From positions 1-64,000 of IMG/VR virus record IMGVR_UViG_3300049846_002130: 64,000 nucleotides of DNA; one strand, 5' to 3'. This stretch comes from a virus. Positions 1-5,924 of the stretch are shown here, piece after piece. The notes beneath the pieces are model-generated. The model did no database searches. It was not told the DNA's origin and saw only the letters and a program-made list of their open reading frames with translations. The position numbers and the translations under genes are program-made. How positions within the stretch are numbered: position 1 is the first letter of the stretch; each line of letters begins with the position of its first letter.

Positions 1-595
1 CCTGGAGGTCAGCCCCCTGGAGGTAGGCGTCCCGAAGGTAGGCATCTTGGAGGTTGACATCTTGGAGGTTGGCATTCTGAAGGTAGGCCCACCGGAGGTA
101 GGCCCTCTGGAGGTTAGCCCCCCAGAGATCAGTTCTCTGGAGGATGGCCCACCGGAGGTCAGCCCCCTGGAGGTAGGCGTCCCGAAGGTAGGCATCTTGG
201 AGGTTGACATCTTGGAGGTTGGCATTCTGAAGGTAGGCCCACCGGAGGTAGGCCCTCTGGAGGTTAGCCCCCCAGAGGTTAGCTTCCTGGAGGATGGCCC
301 ACCGGAGGTCAGCTCTCTGGAGATTGGTTCTCTGGAGGTTGGCCCCCTGGAGGTTAGCCCCCCAGAGGTTAACTTCCTGGAGGTTGGCCCCCTGGAGGTT
401 GGCCCCCTGAAGGTCAGCCCCCTGGAGGTAGGCCCCCTGAAGGTCAGCTCCCTGGAGGTCAGCCCCCCGAAGGTTGGCTCTCTGAGGCACAACACTTTCT
501 TCAGCCGCCCCGGCTTCGAAACCCTGGTTTCGAAGCCAGGCTTGATGGGGCCCATACCAAGGAAAGCGAGCCATGAGGTTGTTATGATTAGTCAT
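1..595 (-). CDS. Pentapeptide-repeat protein A (3' end beyond the window)
   Basis: Reading leftward from ATG at 595, the N-terminus MTNHNNLMARFPWYGPHQAW is followed after about 45 residues by an unbroken run of A(D/N/Y)LQG-type pentapeptides, which is still open at base 1. Pentapeptide-repeat proteins fold as a right-handed quadrilateral beta-helix; some (MfpA, Qnr) mimic DNA and bind gyrase, but nothing here shows the target. The start is supported by AAAAAGGAGAA directly upstream. The N-terminal block is shared with the proteins at 608-1060 and 13860-14252, so the three are paralogues. The repeat run contains a recent 150-bp internal duplication. Family assignment is secure; function is unknown. 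Confidence 0.9.
   Translation of the reverse strand, partial: MTNHNNLMARFPWYGPHQAWLRNQGFEAGAAEESVVPQRANLRGADLQGADLQGAYLQGADLQGANLQGANLQEVNLWGANLQGANLQRTNLQRADLRWAILQEANLWGANLQRAYLRWAYLQNANLQDVNLQDAYLRDAYLQGADLRWAILQRTDLWGANLQRAYLRWAYLQNANLQDVNLQDAYLRDAYLQGADLQ
4..277. repeat. 150-bp direct duplication inside the pentapeptide array
   Basis: Bases 4-127 recur without a mismatch at 154-277, an offset of exactly 150 bp, or ten pentapeptide units. The flanking units diverge. The perfect match against otherwise degenerate repeats indicates a recent in-frame unit expansion by recombination or slippage. Confidence 0.9.
512..537 (-). repeat. TTCGAA double-palindrome element, copy 1
   Basis: Two 12-bp near-palindromes with TTCGAA cores are separated by 2 bp, inside the N-terminal coding block of pentapeptide protein A. 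Further copies lie at 977-1002 and 14169-14194 in the paralogues. They encode part of LRSQGFEA but are also symmetric at the DNA level. Confidence 0.7.
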
Positions 596-607
596 ATGTT
601 CTCCTTT

Positions 608-1060
608 TTAAGTTACTACACCGATGGCCCCCTGGAGGTAGGCATCCCGGAGGTTAGCCCCTTCGAGGTTGGCCCCCCGAAGGTCAGCCCACCGGAGGTC
701 AGCCCCCTGGAGGTCAGCCCCCTGGAGGTAAGCTCCACGGAGGTAGGCCCACCGGAGGTCAGCCCCCCGGAGGTAAGCGTCCTGGAGGTTGGCCCCCTGG
801 AAGTCGGCATCCTGGAGGTAAGCGTTCTGGAGGTTGGCCCCCTGGAAGTCGGCGTCCTGGAGGTGGGCTCCCTGGAGGTTGGCCCACCGGAGGTCAGCCC
901 CCCGGAGGTTAGCTCCCCAGAGGTTAGCTCCCTGGAGGTTGGCCTGTTGAGGCACGACGTCCTCTCCGACAGGACCGGCTTCGAAGCCTTGGCTTCGAAG
1001 CCAAGCTTGGTGGGGTCCGTACCAGGGATACCTAGCTGAAATAGCAGCATGATCAACCAT
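608..1060 (-). CDS. Pentapeptide-repeat protein B
   Basis: A complete 150-aa protein. Residues 1-40 (MVDHAAISARYPWYGPHQAW, then LRSQGFEA) match the N-terminal block of paralogues A and C. Residues from about 40 to 143 are roughly twenty pentapeptides of the type ANLQG, ADLRW and AYLQD, ending in GAIGVVT. AAAGGAGG lies just upstream of the ATG. It follows a 61-aa ORF whose stop overlaps this start, so it is probably co-transcribed with the small-gene run to its right. It would form a rod-like beta-helix. A DNA-mimic or superinfection role is speculation. Confidence 0.9.
   Translation of the reverse strand: MVDHAAISARYPWYGPHQAWLRSQGFEAGPVGEDVVPQQANLQGANLWGANLRGADLRWANLQGAHLQDADFQGANLQNAYLQDADFQGANLQDAYLRGADLRWAYLRGAYLQGADLQGADLRWADLRGANLEGANLRDAYLQGAIGVVT
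977..1002 (-). repeat. TTCGAA double-palindrome element, copy 2
   Basis: GGCTTCGAAGCC occurs twice, separated by TT, and each copy is a perfect 12-bp palindrome. It lies within pentapeptide protein B at the same place as copies 1 and 3. Confidence 0.75.
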
Positions 1061-1238
1061 AATTGCCTCCTTTAAAAATAGTTACAATTTTCTGTTCTTG
1101 AGCTCTTGTAATAAATACTATAGGCATATTGTAAGTCTTTATAAGATACAGAGCGTCTCGAAATGCAGCCTTTAAGTACGGGTACTTCATGCACCTCATA
1201 AAGCTCCAACCACCAATATCATCCCAATGAACGTACAT
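1053..1238 (-). CDS. Small hypothetical protein, 61 aa
   Basis: No family is recognised. The protein begins MYVHWDDIGGWSFMRCMKYP, has a mixed alpha/beta look and no membrane segment. The ATG is preceded by a moderate AGGAAA box. Its end, AAT TAT GGT TGA, overlaps the ATG of pentapeptide protein B by 8 bp, the tight packing seen throughout this leftward run. It was accepted as real because of that coupling and the AT-rich coding style of its neighbours. Confidence 0.6.
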   Translation of the reverse strand: MYVHWDDIGGWSFMRCMKYPYLKAAFRDALYLIKTYNMPIVFITRAQEQKIVTIFKGGNYG

Positions 1239-1246
1239 TTAGTTTC

Positions 1247-1567
1247 CTAAAACAAAATGAAGTCCTTCTTACAAGCTAAATCGGAGGCATTATCAATAAT
1301 CTTACACAAATCTGCGTTGAGTAGATAAAACCACTCCCATGCATCATTAAGATTCCCACACTTTGGAGTTAAAACTTGGCCAACCCACCTAATACAAAAG
1401 GCCTTATAGTCCCAAGTTCCAATATGTTTATTGTTCTTATAGGAACGAGAATCAACAAGATAAATCTTGTTTTGGTCGATACGAAACTCTAAAGAAGCTT
1501 CATAGCCACCTCCCTTATAAGTTGTTGTATAGGTGTTATCGTTCTTAATAAGATTATATTCACTCAT
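1247..1567 (-). CDS. Hypothetical protein, 106 aa
   Basis: The chosen start is the ATG overlapping the stop of the upstream gene (GATGAGTGA), giving MSEYNLIKNDNTYTTTYKGG; an earlier in-frame ATG at 1585 lies deep inside that gene. The N-terminal half has alternating beta-type segments (YTTTYKGGGYEASLEF, KIYLVDSRSY), and the C-terminal half is helical and Trp-rich. No family is recognised. It is a member of the leftward small-gene operon. Confidence 0.65.
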   Translation of the reverse strand: MSEYNLIKNDNTYTTTYKGGGYEASLEFRIDQNKIYLVDSRSYKNNKHIGTWDYKAFCIRWVGQVLTPKCGNLNDAWEWFYLLNADLCKIIDNASDLACKKDFILF

Positions 1568-1778
1568 CCGCTTCAATCTCCGCAATTAAAGTAGTTACTT
1601 CGTAAGCTGTTAACACTGGTGTTGTTTTAAGATAGTCTTTAACCTTAGTAAGAATCCTATCTACTCTACGATATTCACTGTAGAGTTCTGCTAATACACC
1701 AGCCTCAGCTAGCATATCTGCTTCTTCTAAATGTTGACCAACAACTTGTAGTTCTTGGTCTTGGTACTCTGACCACAT
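1560..1778 (-). CDS. Small acidic helical protein, 72 aa
   Basis: MWSEYQDQELQVVGQHLEEA opens a largely helical, acidic protein ending IAEIEADE, compatible with a short coiled coil. The start overlaps the stop of the upstream gene (TAATG), and its own end overlaps the next start, so translation is probably coupled. Function unknown. Confidence 0.65.
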   Translation of the reverse strand: MWSEYQDQELQVVGQHLEEADMLAEAGVLAELYSEYRRVDRILTKVKDYLKTTPVLTAYEVTTLIAEIEADE

Positions 1779-2017
1779 TAGATGTTACTCAAACGTAAGC
1801 AACAATGAATAGCTTTACCAAGCTGATGAATAAAGAAGTCTTGCTCCTGCTTATTAGCCTGCTTATACCACTTTGTGTATCGATTAATATTTAATACAGT
1901 ATCAAGCTTAAGTGTATTAAGGAGTGCCTGGCCTTCAAACGATTCTTGCCCGGTAATCAAAGCAAGCCTAAGGTAGTTTAGTAACCTGTGCCAATAAAAA
2001 TACTCAAAGGAAGTCAT
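1778..2017 (-). CDS. Small helical protein, 79 aa
   Basis: MTSFEYFYWHRLLNYLRLAL begins an all-helical protein with two vicinal cysteines (HCCLRL) near the end. AAGGAG sits 6 bp before the ATG. It overlaps the next gene by one base. No family is recognised. Confidence 0.65.
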   Translation of the reverse strand: MTSFEYFYWHRLLNYLRLALITGQESFEGQALLNTLKLDTVLNINRYTKWYKQANKQEQDFFIHQLGKAIHCCLRLSNI

Positions 2018-2026
2018 GTTGGCTCC

Positions 2027-2230
2027 TTAGTCAGGACAAACTAGCTTAAAGTTTTGATCATTAGGACCATCCCATAAGATCCCTGTAATAGCATAGAGAT
2101 CATCATAGTCTGAAGAAGTGGTAGTCACTATGCCTTCATATGGTGAATGCTCATGAGTCTTGGGCCCAATAGTTAATACCATACCGATATATTCATAGCT
2201 CTTGCCATCATCATCAGTAAAGAAAAGCAT
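2027..2230 (-). CDS. VCPD-tail small protein 1, 67 aa
   Basis: The chosen ATG has GAGG 5 bp upstream and gives MLFFTDDDGKSYEYIGMVLT; a longer TTG-initiated reading frame exists. The protein ends KLVCPD, the same C-terminus as the proteins at 4061-4207, 4217-4390 and 5093-5266; 7401-7565 ends AVCPD. The N-terminal pattern (hydrophobic residues, G, Y, Y/I-G, two aliphatics) also resembles those proteins. It looks like a small beta-rich domain. Function unknown. Confidence 0.65.
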   Translation of the reverse strand: MLFFTDDDGKSYEYIGMVLTIGPKTHEHSPYEGIVTTTSSDYDDLYAITGILWDGPNDQNFKLVCPD

Positions 2231-2336
2231 TGGGTCCTCGCTCATAGTTCCAGATATCTGCAAGAATCCACTCTTCAAGCTCAGTCAGTAAAACAACTAC
2301 TGGACCACTAGGTGTCCATACAGCCCAACAGGTCAT
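2214..2336 (-). CDS. Micro-ORF, 40 aa
   Basis: ATG at 2336 has a strong AAAGGAGATAAC upstream. The product begins MTCWAVWTPSGPVVVLLTEL and ends ERGPNAFLY. It overlaps the start of the VCPD protein at 2230, whose Shine-Dalgarno lies inside this gene. The strong ribosome-binding site and exact packing argue for a real gene despite its size. Confidence 0.5.
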   Translation of the reverse strand: MTCWAVWTPSGPVVVLLTELEEWILADIWNYERGPNAFLY

Positions 2337-2347
2337 TGTTATCTCCT

Positions 2348-2506
2348 TTAATGACTAACTAAACTAGAAATTAAGTAGCCTATGCCCATTCCACCAATAA
2401 TAAAAGCCCAAGCATCTCTATCATCATAAGGTGCGCACTTCATTGGGTTTCTAAATGTAAGTAAAACAAATACTGCTATACCAAGAAGACCCGGGATTAT
2501 TGCCAT
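2348..2506 (-). CDS. Small two-helix membrane protein, 52 aa
   Basis: The protein has two hydrophobic segments, about residues 2-18 (AIIPGLLGIAVFVLLTF) and 34-50 (AFIIGGMGIGYLISSLV), joined by a charged loop. Holins and antiholins can look like this, but no lysis genes sit beside it, so that role is not claimed. The start overlaps the end of the upstream gene by 10 bp with GGGAAACCAG before the ATG. Confidence 0.55.
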   Translation of the reverse strand: MAIIPGLLGIAVFVLLTFRNPMKCAPYDDRDAWAFIIGGMGIGYLISSLVSH

Positions 2507-2745
2507 CTGGTTTCCCAGCAATCTCTTGTAATCGAGATAAAGTCTTGTAACTCTTCTTCAGTAAGATTTCTTGCTAGCCAAGCTAACAGTAACGTACAGT
2601 TATGAGAACTTTCGTTAGTCAAAAACGGACGTAAGTTAATAATTCGGTCCTTATAAAACTCTGGATTAAATCCAATGGCAATTAAGTTAAAGCACTTAGC
2701 AACTTCTGTATAGAGCTGAAGCTCAATTGATGTAAAGTCTAACAT
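2497..2745 (-). CDS. Hypothetical helical protein, 82 aa
   Basis: It begins MLDFTSIELQLYTEVAKCFN and ends ITRDCWETRWQ, and is predominantly helical with no membrane segment. The start overlaps the stop of the preceding 45-aa ORF (ATGTTAG). No family is recognised. Confidence 0.6.
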   Translation of the reverse strand: MLDFTSIELQLYTEVAKCFNLIAIGFNPEFYKDRIINLRPFLTNESSHNCTLLLAWLARNLTEEELQDFISITRDCWETRWQ

Positions 2746-2876
2746 TTGTCCATCCAGATATTAAGCCAATCAGGTGTCCACGCACATGGAATGCCAGGTC
2801 TTAACATCCAGGGAATAAAGACCTCGGGAACCTCTTGTTCTTGCATGCGAAAACCAAGATCACAATATGGATTCAC
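2739..2876 (-). CDS. Micro-ORF with GTG start, 45 aa
   Basis: GTG at 2876 overlaps the TGA of the upstream gene (AAGTGAATC), and the stop overlaps the next ATG. The product begins VNPYCDLGFRMQEQEVPEVF and ends WMDKC; it is rich in Pro and Trp. It fills an otherwise empty gap between two genes in the expected overlapping arrangement, which is the main support. Confidence 0.5.
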   Translation of the reverse strand: MNPYCDLGFRMQEQEVPEVFIPWMLRPGIPCAWTPDWLNIWMDKC

Positions 2877-3157
2877 TTGAGTTCTCGCATCAATACACCA
2901 GGTTCATCAATCCATACCTGAGTATCATCAGAACCAGGTGAGTAAACTGGGATAGTAGCCTCTACCGGCACTTGAACTAAAACATAGCCAGCTGGAACAT
3001 CAAGAAGCCGACGAATATAAGCAGCATCTGCAATCCGCTGCTCATAAGGTCTGTCGGCACTAATATTTGTAGAACAAACAACCCAAGTAGTGTCCTTATC
3101 AGAATCATAAGCACAAACATCTGTCTCATCAGTACCAAGATGATAGGTAATAGGCAT
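2873..3157 (-). CDS. Hypothetical protein, 94 aa
   Basis: The chosen start has AGGAG 6 bp before the ATG and gives MPITYHLGTDETDVCAYDSD. The protein looks like an acidic alpha/beta domain with a helical stretch (EQRIADAAYIRRLL) and a beta C-terminal half. No family is recognised. It overlaps the upstream gene by 29 bp. Confidence 0.65.
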   Translation of the reverse strand: MPITYHLGTDETDVCAYDSDKDTTWVVCSTNISADRPYEQRIADAAYIRRLLDVPAGYVLVQVPVEATIPVYSPGSDDTQVWIDEPGVLMRELK

Positions 3158-3350
3158 AGTAGCTCCTAGTAGTCTCATCAACAACAGAGCCGTCAGGCAC
3201 TAAGTTAATAAGCTTCTTTAGCTGCCTTCGCGCCCGCTTTCTAACCAAGTGCTTAACTGCTTTAGGATTATCAAACAAATGAATTGTTGGACTATCCATT
3301 AATGTGTAATCTACACCTGGTTTCAGTCCAGCTTTCTTAAAATCATCCAT
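3129..3350 (-). CDS. Small basic protein, 73 aa
   Basis: The chosen ATG at 3350 overlaps the stop of the upstream membrane-protein gene (TAATG). An alternative ATG at 3410 would add 20 residues but has no clear ribosome-binding site. The centre is strongly basic (HLVRKRARRQLKKL), compatible with nucleic-acid binding. Function unknown. Confidence 0.55.
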   Translation of the reverse strand: MDDFKKAGLKPGVDYTLMDSPTIHLFDNPKAVKHLVRKRARRQLKKLINLVPDGSVVDETTRSYYAYYLSSWY

Positions 3351-3592
3351 TAGAAGTTCTTGATTAAATATTGATGAATTTGCACTACAATCGTAGTTAT
3401 TATCAGCCATATACTACTGGCAATTAACGGATAACGTATATACCATTGGTAATTATTAAAAACTTGTGGCATAGAATAAATTATATCAACAGTAAGTAGA
3501 CCTACTGGAACACTTAATATGGTTAGTATTTTTAATATTACTGGTAACCTATTTATATCTAACCACCAATACTTATCTGGTTGCTGCATCAT
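3350..3592 (-). CDS. Two-helix membrane protein, 80 aa
   Basis: Two hydrophobic helices, around residues 16-39 (LPVILKILTILSVPVGLLTV) and 55-71 (YPLIASSIWLIITTIVV), suggest an inner-membrane protein. ATG ATG lies inside the end of the upstream gene, preceded by AGAGAAT. No family is recognised; a host-membrane or superinfection-related role would be a guess. Confidence 0.6.
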   Translation of the reverse strand: MMQQPDKYWWLDINRLPVILKILTILSVPVGLLTVDIIYSMPQVFNNYQWYIRYPLIASSIWLIITTIVVQIHQYLIKNF

Positions 3593-3938
3593 ATTCTCTT
3601 TCTATTCTAAGTAAGTCAGTGTAGAACCGTTCATCTAGTTCTCTACCTGCTTGAAACTGAATAACCCATGCTTGATTTTCAGACATGATTAACCTATCAG
3701 CATGATACTGAGTAGCTATCTCGCGTCTACGAGTATGAAAGGCATCAGTCACAACTGCCCTATCAGCCAGATACTTGCTAATGGCTTGCTGAATATCTTG
3801 CTTAGGAGGTTCAATAATTATAGGAATATCTTCTGCTTGTAGTGGTAGCTCGCGGGGTGATTCAAACATTACAACACCTACTAGCCACATAAGAATAGCT
3901 ACTATAACTATGGTAATAATTAACATACTAAGCCCCAT
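3573..3938 (-). CDS. N-terminally anchored coiled-coil-like protein, 121 aa
   Basis: Residues 4-24 (SMLIITIVIVAILMWLVGVV) form one membrane segment. The rest is a soluble helical domain rich in Glu, Arg and Gln, with a proline-containing linker (PIIIEPPKQ). The layout resembles spanin-like or membrane-tethered phage proteins, but no lysis partner is visible. The ATG overlaps an upstream ORF that carries an in-frame TGA. Confidence 0.6.
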   Translation of the reverse strand: MGLSMLIITIVIVAILMWLVGVVMFESPRELPLQAEDIPIIIEPPKQDIQQAISKYLADRAVVTDAFHTRRREIATQYHADRLIMSENQAWVIQFQAGRELDERFYTDLLRIEREYDAATR

Positions 3939-4053
3939 CTAAACAATATCTACTAAGCTTCTGTAGCTCAGTAAGTAGTCATTGCTGTTCTTCAGGAGTT
4001 GCATCCTTATCAATAGCTCCTATTTCTCTTCCTATTCCATATGTATTATTCAT
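3928..4053 (-). pseudogene. Small ORF interrupted by one in-frame TGA
   Basis: From ATG 4053 (AGGAGTAAT upstream) the frame encodes 24 residues, MNNTYGIGREIGAIDKDATP then EEQQ, then TGA at 3981-3979. It continues open for 16 codons (LLTELQKLSRYCLDGA) to a TAG that overlaps the next gene's ATG by 11 bp. That overlap is the normal spacing in this run, so the original gene probably ended at the TAG and the TGA is a nonsense change or is read through. The short 24-aa product alone is possible. Confidence 0.5.
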
Positions 4054-4060
4054 ATTACTC

Positions 4061-4207
4061 CTAATCTGGACAAACCAGATTTGTATCAGTGCTTAGCCAG
4101 TACATGAAGTATCTGCCTGGCTGATCCTGTATATAAACGGTATCATGACAATTGTATATAACACTGGGTACTGCATGCCCATAGTACCGTCCGTATTTAA
4201 ATAGCAC
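4061..4207 (-). CDS. VCPD-tail small protein 2, 48 aa
   Basis: GTG at 4207 with AGGAG 4 bp upstream gives MLFKYGRYYGHAVPSVIYNC and ends TNLVCPD. The N-terminal motif (F/K-x-G-x-YYGH-A/V-V) matches its neighbours at 4217-4390 and 5093-5266. It is a short, probably beta-rich single domain. Function unknown. Confidence 0.65.
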   Translation of the reverse strand: MLFKYGRYYGHAVPSVIYNCHDTVYIQDQPGRYFMYWLSTDTNLVCPD

Positions 4208-4216
4208 GCTTCTCCT

Positions 4217-4390
4217 TTAGTCTGGACAAACTAACTTACAAAAGCCATTAACAATTCTCATTTCTGAGTAAGTGTTAAACATTGAACTACGGGTATTCAC
4301 TACCTGAATACAAACCCAATCAGGCAATGTATTCCACATGATGTTGTTGGTTACTACATGACCATAGTACTGGCCCTTAAAGAATACCAT
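4217..4390 (-). CDS. VCPD-tail small protein 3, 57 aa
   Basis: It begins MVFFKGQYYGHVVTNNIMWN and ends NGFCKLVCPD. It is closely related to the protein at 5093-5266 (shared FFK-x-x-YYGHVVTNNIMWNTL and NTRSSMFNTYSE), so the two genes are a recent duplication separated by unrelated genes. AAGGAG lies upstream of the ATG. Function unknown. Confidence 0.75.
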   Translation of the reverse strand: MVFFKGQYYGHVVTNNIMWNTLPDWVCIQVVNTRSSMFNTYSEMRIVNGFCKLVCPD

Positions 4391-4417
4391 TACTTCTCCT
4401 TATACAGAGTAGGCTGA

Positions 4418-4525
4418 TTACTGGGGCTCCGCGCGCCCTTTGAAGAGACTCTTCAATACACTTATCAAAAAAAATTCACGCTTGGTTTGACGCTTCCACT
4501 GAGCACGCTGATTGTGTCGAGCCAT
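4418..4525 (-). CDS. Micro-ORF, basic, 35 aa
   Basis: ATG 4525 has TTGGAGTAAC upstream. The product begins MARHNQRAQWKRQTKREFFL and is strongly basic in its first half. It follows the metalloprotease gene directly. It could be a small nucleic-acid-binding peptide or non-functional; the support is the ribosome-binding site and spacing only. Confidence 0.4.
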   Translation of the reverse strand: MARHNQRAQWKRQTKREFFLISVLKSLFKGRAEPQ

Positions 4526-4527
4526 TG

Positions 4528-4893
4528 TTACTCCAATGGAATAGGAATAATTCCTGGTGGGCCACTTGGGGCCATTAAGCCACTTTCTGAATGCTCTAAT
4601 CCAAAGCAATGACCTAGTTCATGAGCTAGCGTACTAGTATCATACTTATATTGTAATAGTACTATGCAGTCAGTACCGTCAGGTACTGTGTAACCTAAAA
4701 TATTGGGAGGCAATGCATGTGGTGTCCATACCACTAGCACCTGCCCCCGCGCATTCTGATTACTAGTCTTATGGGCAGACCAACTATTAGCAGCTAGCTG
4801 AATAGTAAGTGAATCAATACTTACTGATTCAATCTGCTTATAACTACTAGCTGGATAATCTCTATAGAATATGGCGAGAAATAAGCAGAACAT
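4528..4893 (-). CDS. Minimal metzincin-like zinc metalloprotease, 121 aa
   Basis: Residues 91-101 read HELGHCFGLEH, the extended zinc site HExxHxxGxxH of metzincins (matrixin/astacin clan), and M107 in SGLMAP fits the Met-turn. E92 would be the catalytic base and H91, H95 and H101 the zinc ligands. At 121 residues it is shorter than typical catalytic domains of about 160. The N-terminus (MFCLFLAIF) is hydrophobic and could be a short export or membrane signal. The start has AGGAG before the ATG. Substrate unknown; a role in host envelope proteins or virion processing is only inferred. Confidence 0.75.
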   Translation of the reverse strand: MFCLFLAIFYRDYPASSYKQIESVSIDSLTIQLAANSWSAHKTSNQNARGQVLVVWTPHALPPNILGYTVPDGTDCIVLLQYKYDTSTLAHELGHCFGLEHSESGLMAPSGPPGIIPIPLE

Positions 4894-4900
4894 GTTGCTC

Positions 4901-5083
4901 CTACTCTGTGTGTCTAATCTTAGTAACCTGACGCCGCATAGGTAGTTCATCATCTCGCCACTGGCATTCAATGATAATAGCCTTGCGTGCAATTTCTTCA
5001 GCTTCAAAAACATCCTTGGCTTCTACTTCAATAGTAGCCAAACGCCTAGTAGTCTCAACTACTTGTACTTGATACTTATGCAT
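4901..5083 (-). CDS. DpnD/PcfM-like small protein, 60 aa
   Basis: MHKYQVQVVETTRRLATIEV followed by EAKDVFEAEEIARK matches the pattern of the short DpnD/PcfM-like domain found in plasmid and phage proteins (beta strand, ETx, V-EA, then a helix EAEEIA). AGGAGCACC lies upstream of the ATG. The molecular role of the domain is not established. Assigned by motif resemblance only. Confidence 0.55.
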   Translation of the reverse strand: MHKYQVQVVETTRRLATIEVEAKDVFEAEEIARKAIIIECQWRDDELPMRRQVTKIRHTE

Positions 5084-5092
5084 GTGGTGCTC

Positions 5093-5266
5093 CTAATCTG
5101 GACATACTAATCTACAAAAGCCATTAACTACTCTAAACTCAGAGTAAGTATTAAACATTGAGCTACGAGTATTTAGTACATGAATATATGCCCAATCAAG
5201 TAATGTATTCCACATAATGTTATTGGTTACTACGTGACCATAGTACTTGTTCTTAAAGAATACCAT
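5093..5266 (-). CDS. VCPD-tail small protein 4, 57 aa
   Basis: The start with GGAGAAGAC upstream gives MVFFKNKYYGHVVTNNIMWN and the end is GFCRLVCPD. It is the closest paralogue of the protein at 4217-4390. It is the first gene of the leftward AT-rich run, so its promoter should lie in 5267-5400. Function unknown. Confidence 0.75.
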   Translation of the reverse strand: MVFFKNKYYGHVVTNNIMWNTLLDWAYIHVLNTRSSMFNTYSEFRVVNGFCRLVCPD

Positions 5267-5375
5267 GTCTTCTCCGGGCGAAATCAATACTTTACAAGTA
5301 TTCCAATTATTACGTCTACAACATATTGTAAATTAATATTCTCTATAAGCTAAGTACTAGCCTATATGAGGAGTT

Positions 5376-5463
5376 GAGAGCTAATGATTAGTACCCTGTT
5401 GAGCAGGATTACTACTACTGGCTCTAAAATCAAGCTTGCAGGCCCCTAACGGGGCCTATTTTT
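5376..5463 (+). ncRNA. Candidate small structured RNA ending in a terminator
   Basis: This intergenic stretch can fold with an outer AGAGC/GCTCT stem and an inner TAGTA...TACTA / CCTG...CAGG hairpin around TTGAG, followed by the GGCCCC-TAAC-GGGGCC terminator. No known RNA family is recognised. The remainder of 5267-5514 shows only AT-rich sequence that should hold divergent promoters. Confidence 0.3.
5441..5463 (+). terminator. Rho-independent terminator
   Basis: GGCCCC TAAC GGGGCC followed by TATTTTT. A second hairpin with the same CCCC-TAAC-GGGG core lies at 5855-5868, so the two bracket the HNH gene. Confidence 0.7.
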
Positions 5464-5490
5464 AATTTATGGTTTTGAAGGATGTTGTGC

Positions 5491-5496
5491 TATACT
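5491..5496 (+). promoter_or_regulatory. Possible extended -10 of the HNH gene
   Basis: TGCTATACT (extended TGN plus TATACT) lies 19 bp before the GTG start. No good -35 hexamer is seen at 17 bp. Confidence 0.3.
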
Positions 5497-5514
5497 TGTA
5501 CTAAAGGAGTAAGT

Positions 5515-5820
5515 GTGGCCACTAGTGAGTATAGGGGAAGTCCTGCTGGACGCTACAGCAAGTATAAGGAGAAAGCCAAATGTAGAGACCTCAGCTTTGA
5601 CCTTACCTTTGAACAATTTATGGATTACTGGCAACAATCTTGTACATATTGTGGAGCTTCAATCTTAACTATTGGTTTAGATTGAATGGACTCTACTAAG
5701 GGATATACCTTAGATAATATTCTCTCCTGTTGTACTCAATGTAATCGTATGAAAAGTAACCTTTCAACAAAACAATTTTTAGATTGTGTTAAAAGGATTT
5801 ACGAAAACTCTTGTTCTTGA
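5515..5820 (+). pseudogene. HNH endonuclease interrupted by an in-frame TGA
   Basis: AAAGGAG 6 bp upstream supports the GTG start at 5515. The frame encodes a stand-alone HNH domain: CTYCGAS, then GLD, then TGA (codon 57), then MDSTKGYTLDNILSCCTQCN, then RMKSNL and a helical end, stopping at 5820. The family normally reads GLDR(I/M)D, so the TGA replaces the arginine and is one C-to-T step from CGA. Both halves are otherwise intact, so inactivation looks recent unless the codon is read through. Stand-alone phage HNH genes are usually mobile homing nucleases. Confidence 0.75.
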
Positions 5821-5830
5821 AACCTTCTTA

Positions 5831-5848
5831 TTCCTTTGTCTAAAGGAA
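5831..5848 (+). other. Short palindromic hairpin
   Basis: TTCCTTT GTCT AAAGGAA lies directly after the HNH frame and before the second CCCC-TAAC-GGGG hairpin. Confidence 0.4.
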
Positions 5849-5854
5849 AGTGTT

Positions 5855-5868
5855 GCCCCTAACGGGGC
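5855..5868 (+). terminator. GC hairpin after the HNH gene
   Basis: GCCCC TAAC GGGGC repeats the core of the terminator at 5441-5456. It lacks a strong U-run, so termination may be weak. Confidence 0.5.
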
Positions 5869-5882
5869 CCGCCTTGTGTCTT

Positions 5883-5913
5883 ACTTCACTTAAATGCGAT
5901 ACTTAAGTGAAGT
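5883..5913 (+). promoter_or_regulatory. 11-bp inverted repeat before the HTH gene
   Basis: ACTTCACTTAA and TTAAGTGAAGT flank a 9-bp spacer and end 2 bp before the GGAG of the next gene. It could be an operator for the adjacent HTH protein, or an RNA hairpin that controls access to its ribosome-binding site. Confidence 0.6.
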
Positions 5914-5924
5914 AGGAGTAGAAC

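Noticed and set aside
1-470. Short regularly spaced repeats that could suggest CRISPR
   Set aside because: The 15-bp period, absence of unique spacers and clean pentapeptide translation explain them.
47-1039. Long rightward ORF (330 aa) over the pentapeptide genes
   Set aside because: It is the antisense of the pentapeptide coding. Its repetitive LEVG/PEVS pattern simply mirrors the 15-bp repeat, and the leftward strand has ribosome-binding sites and paralogues.
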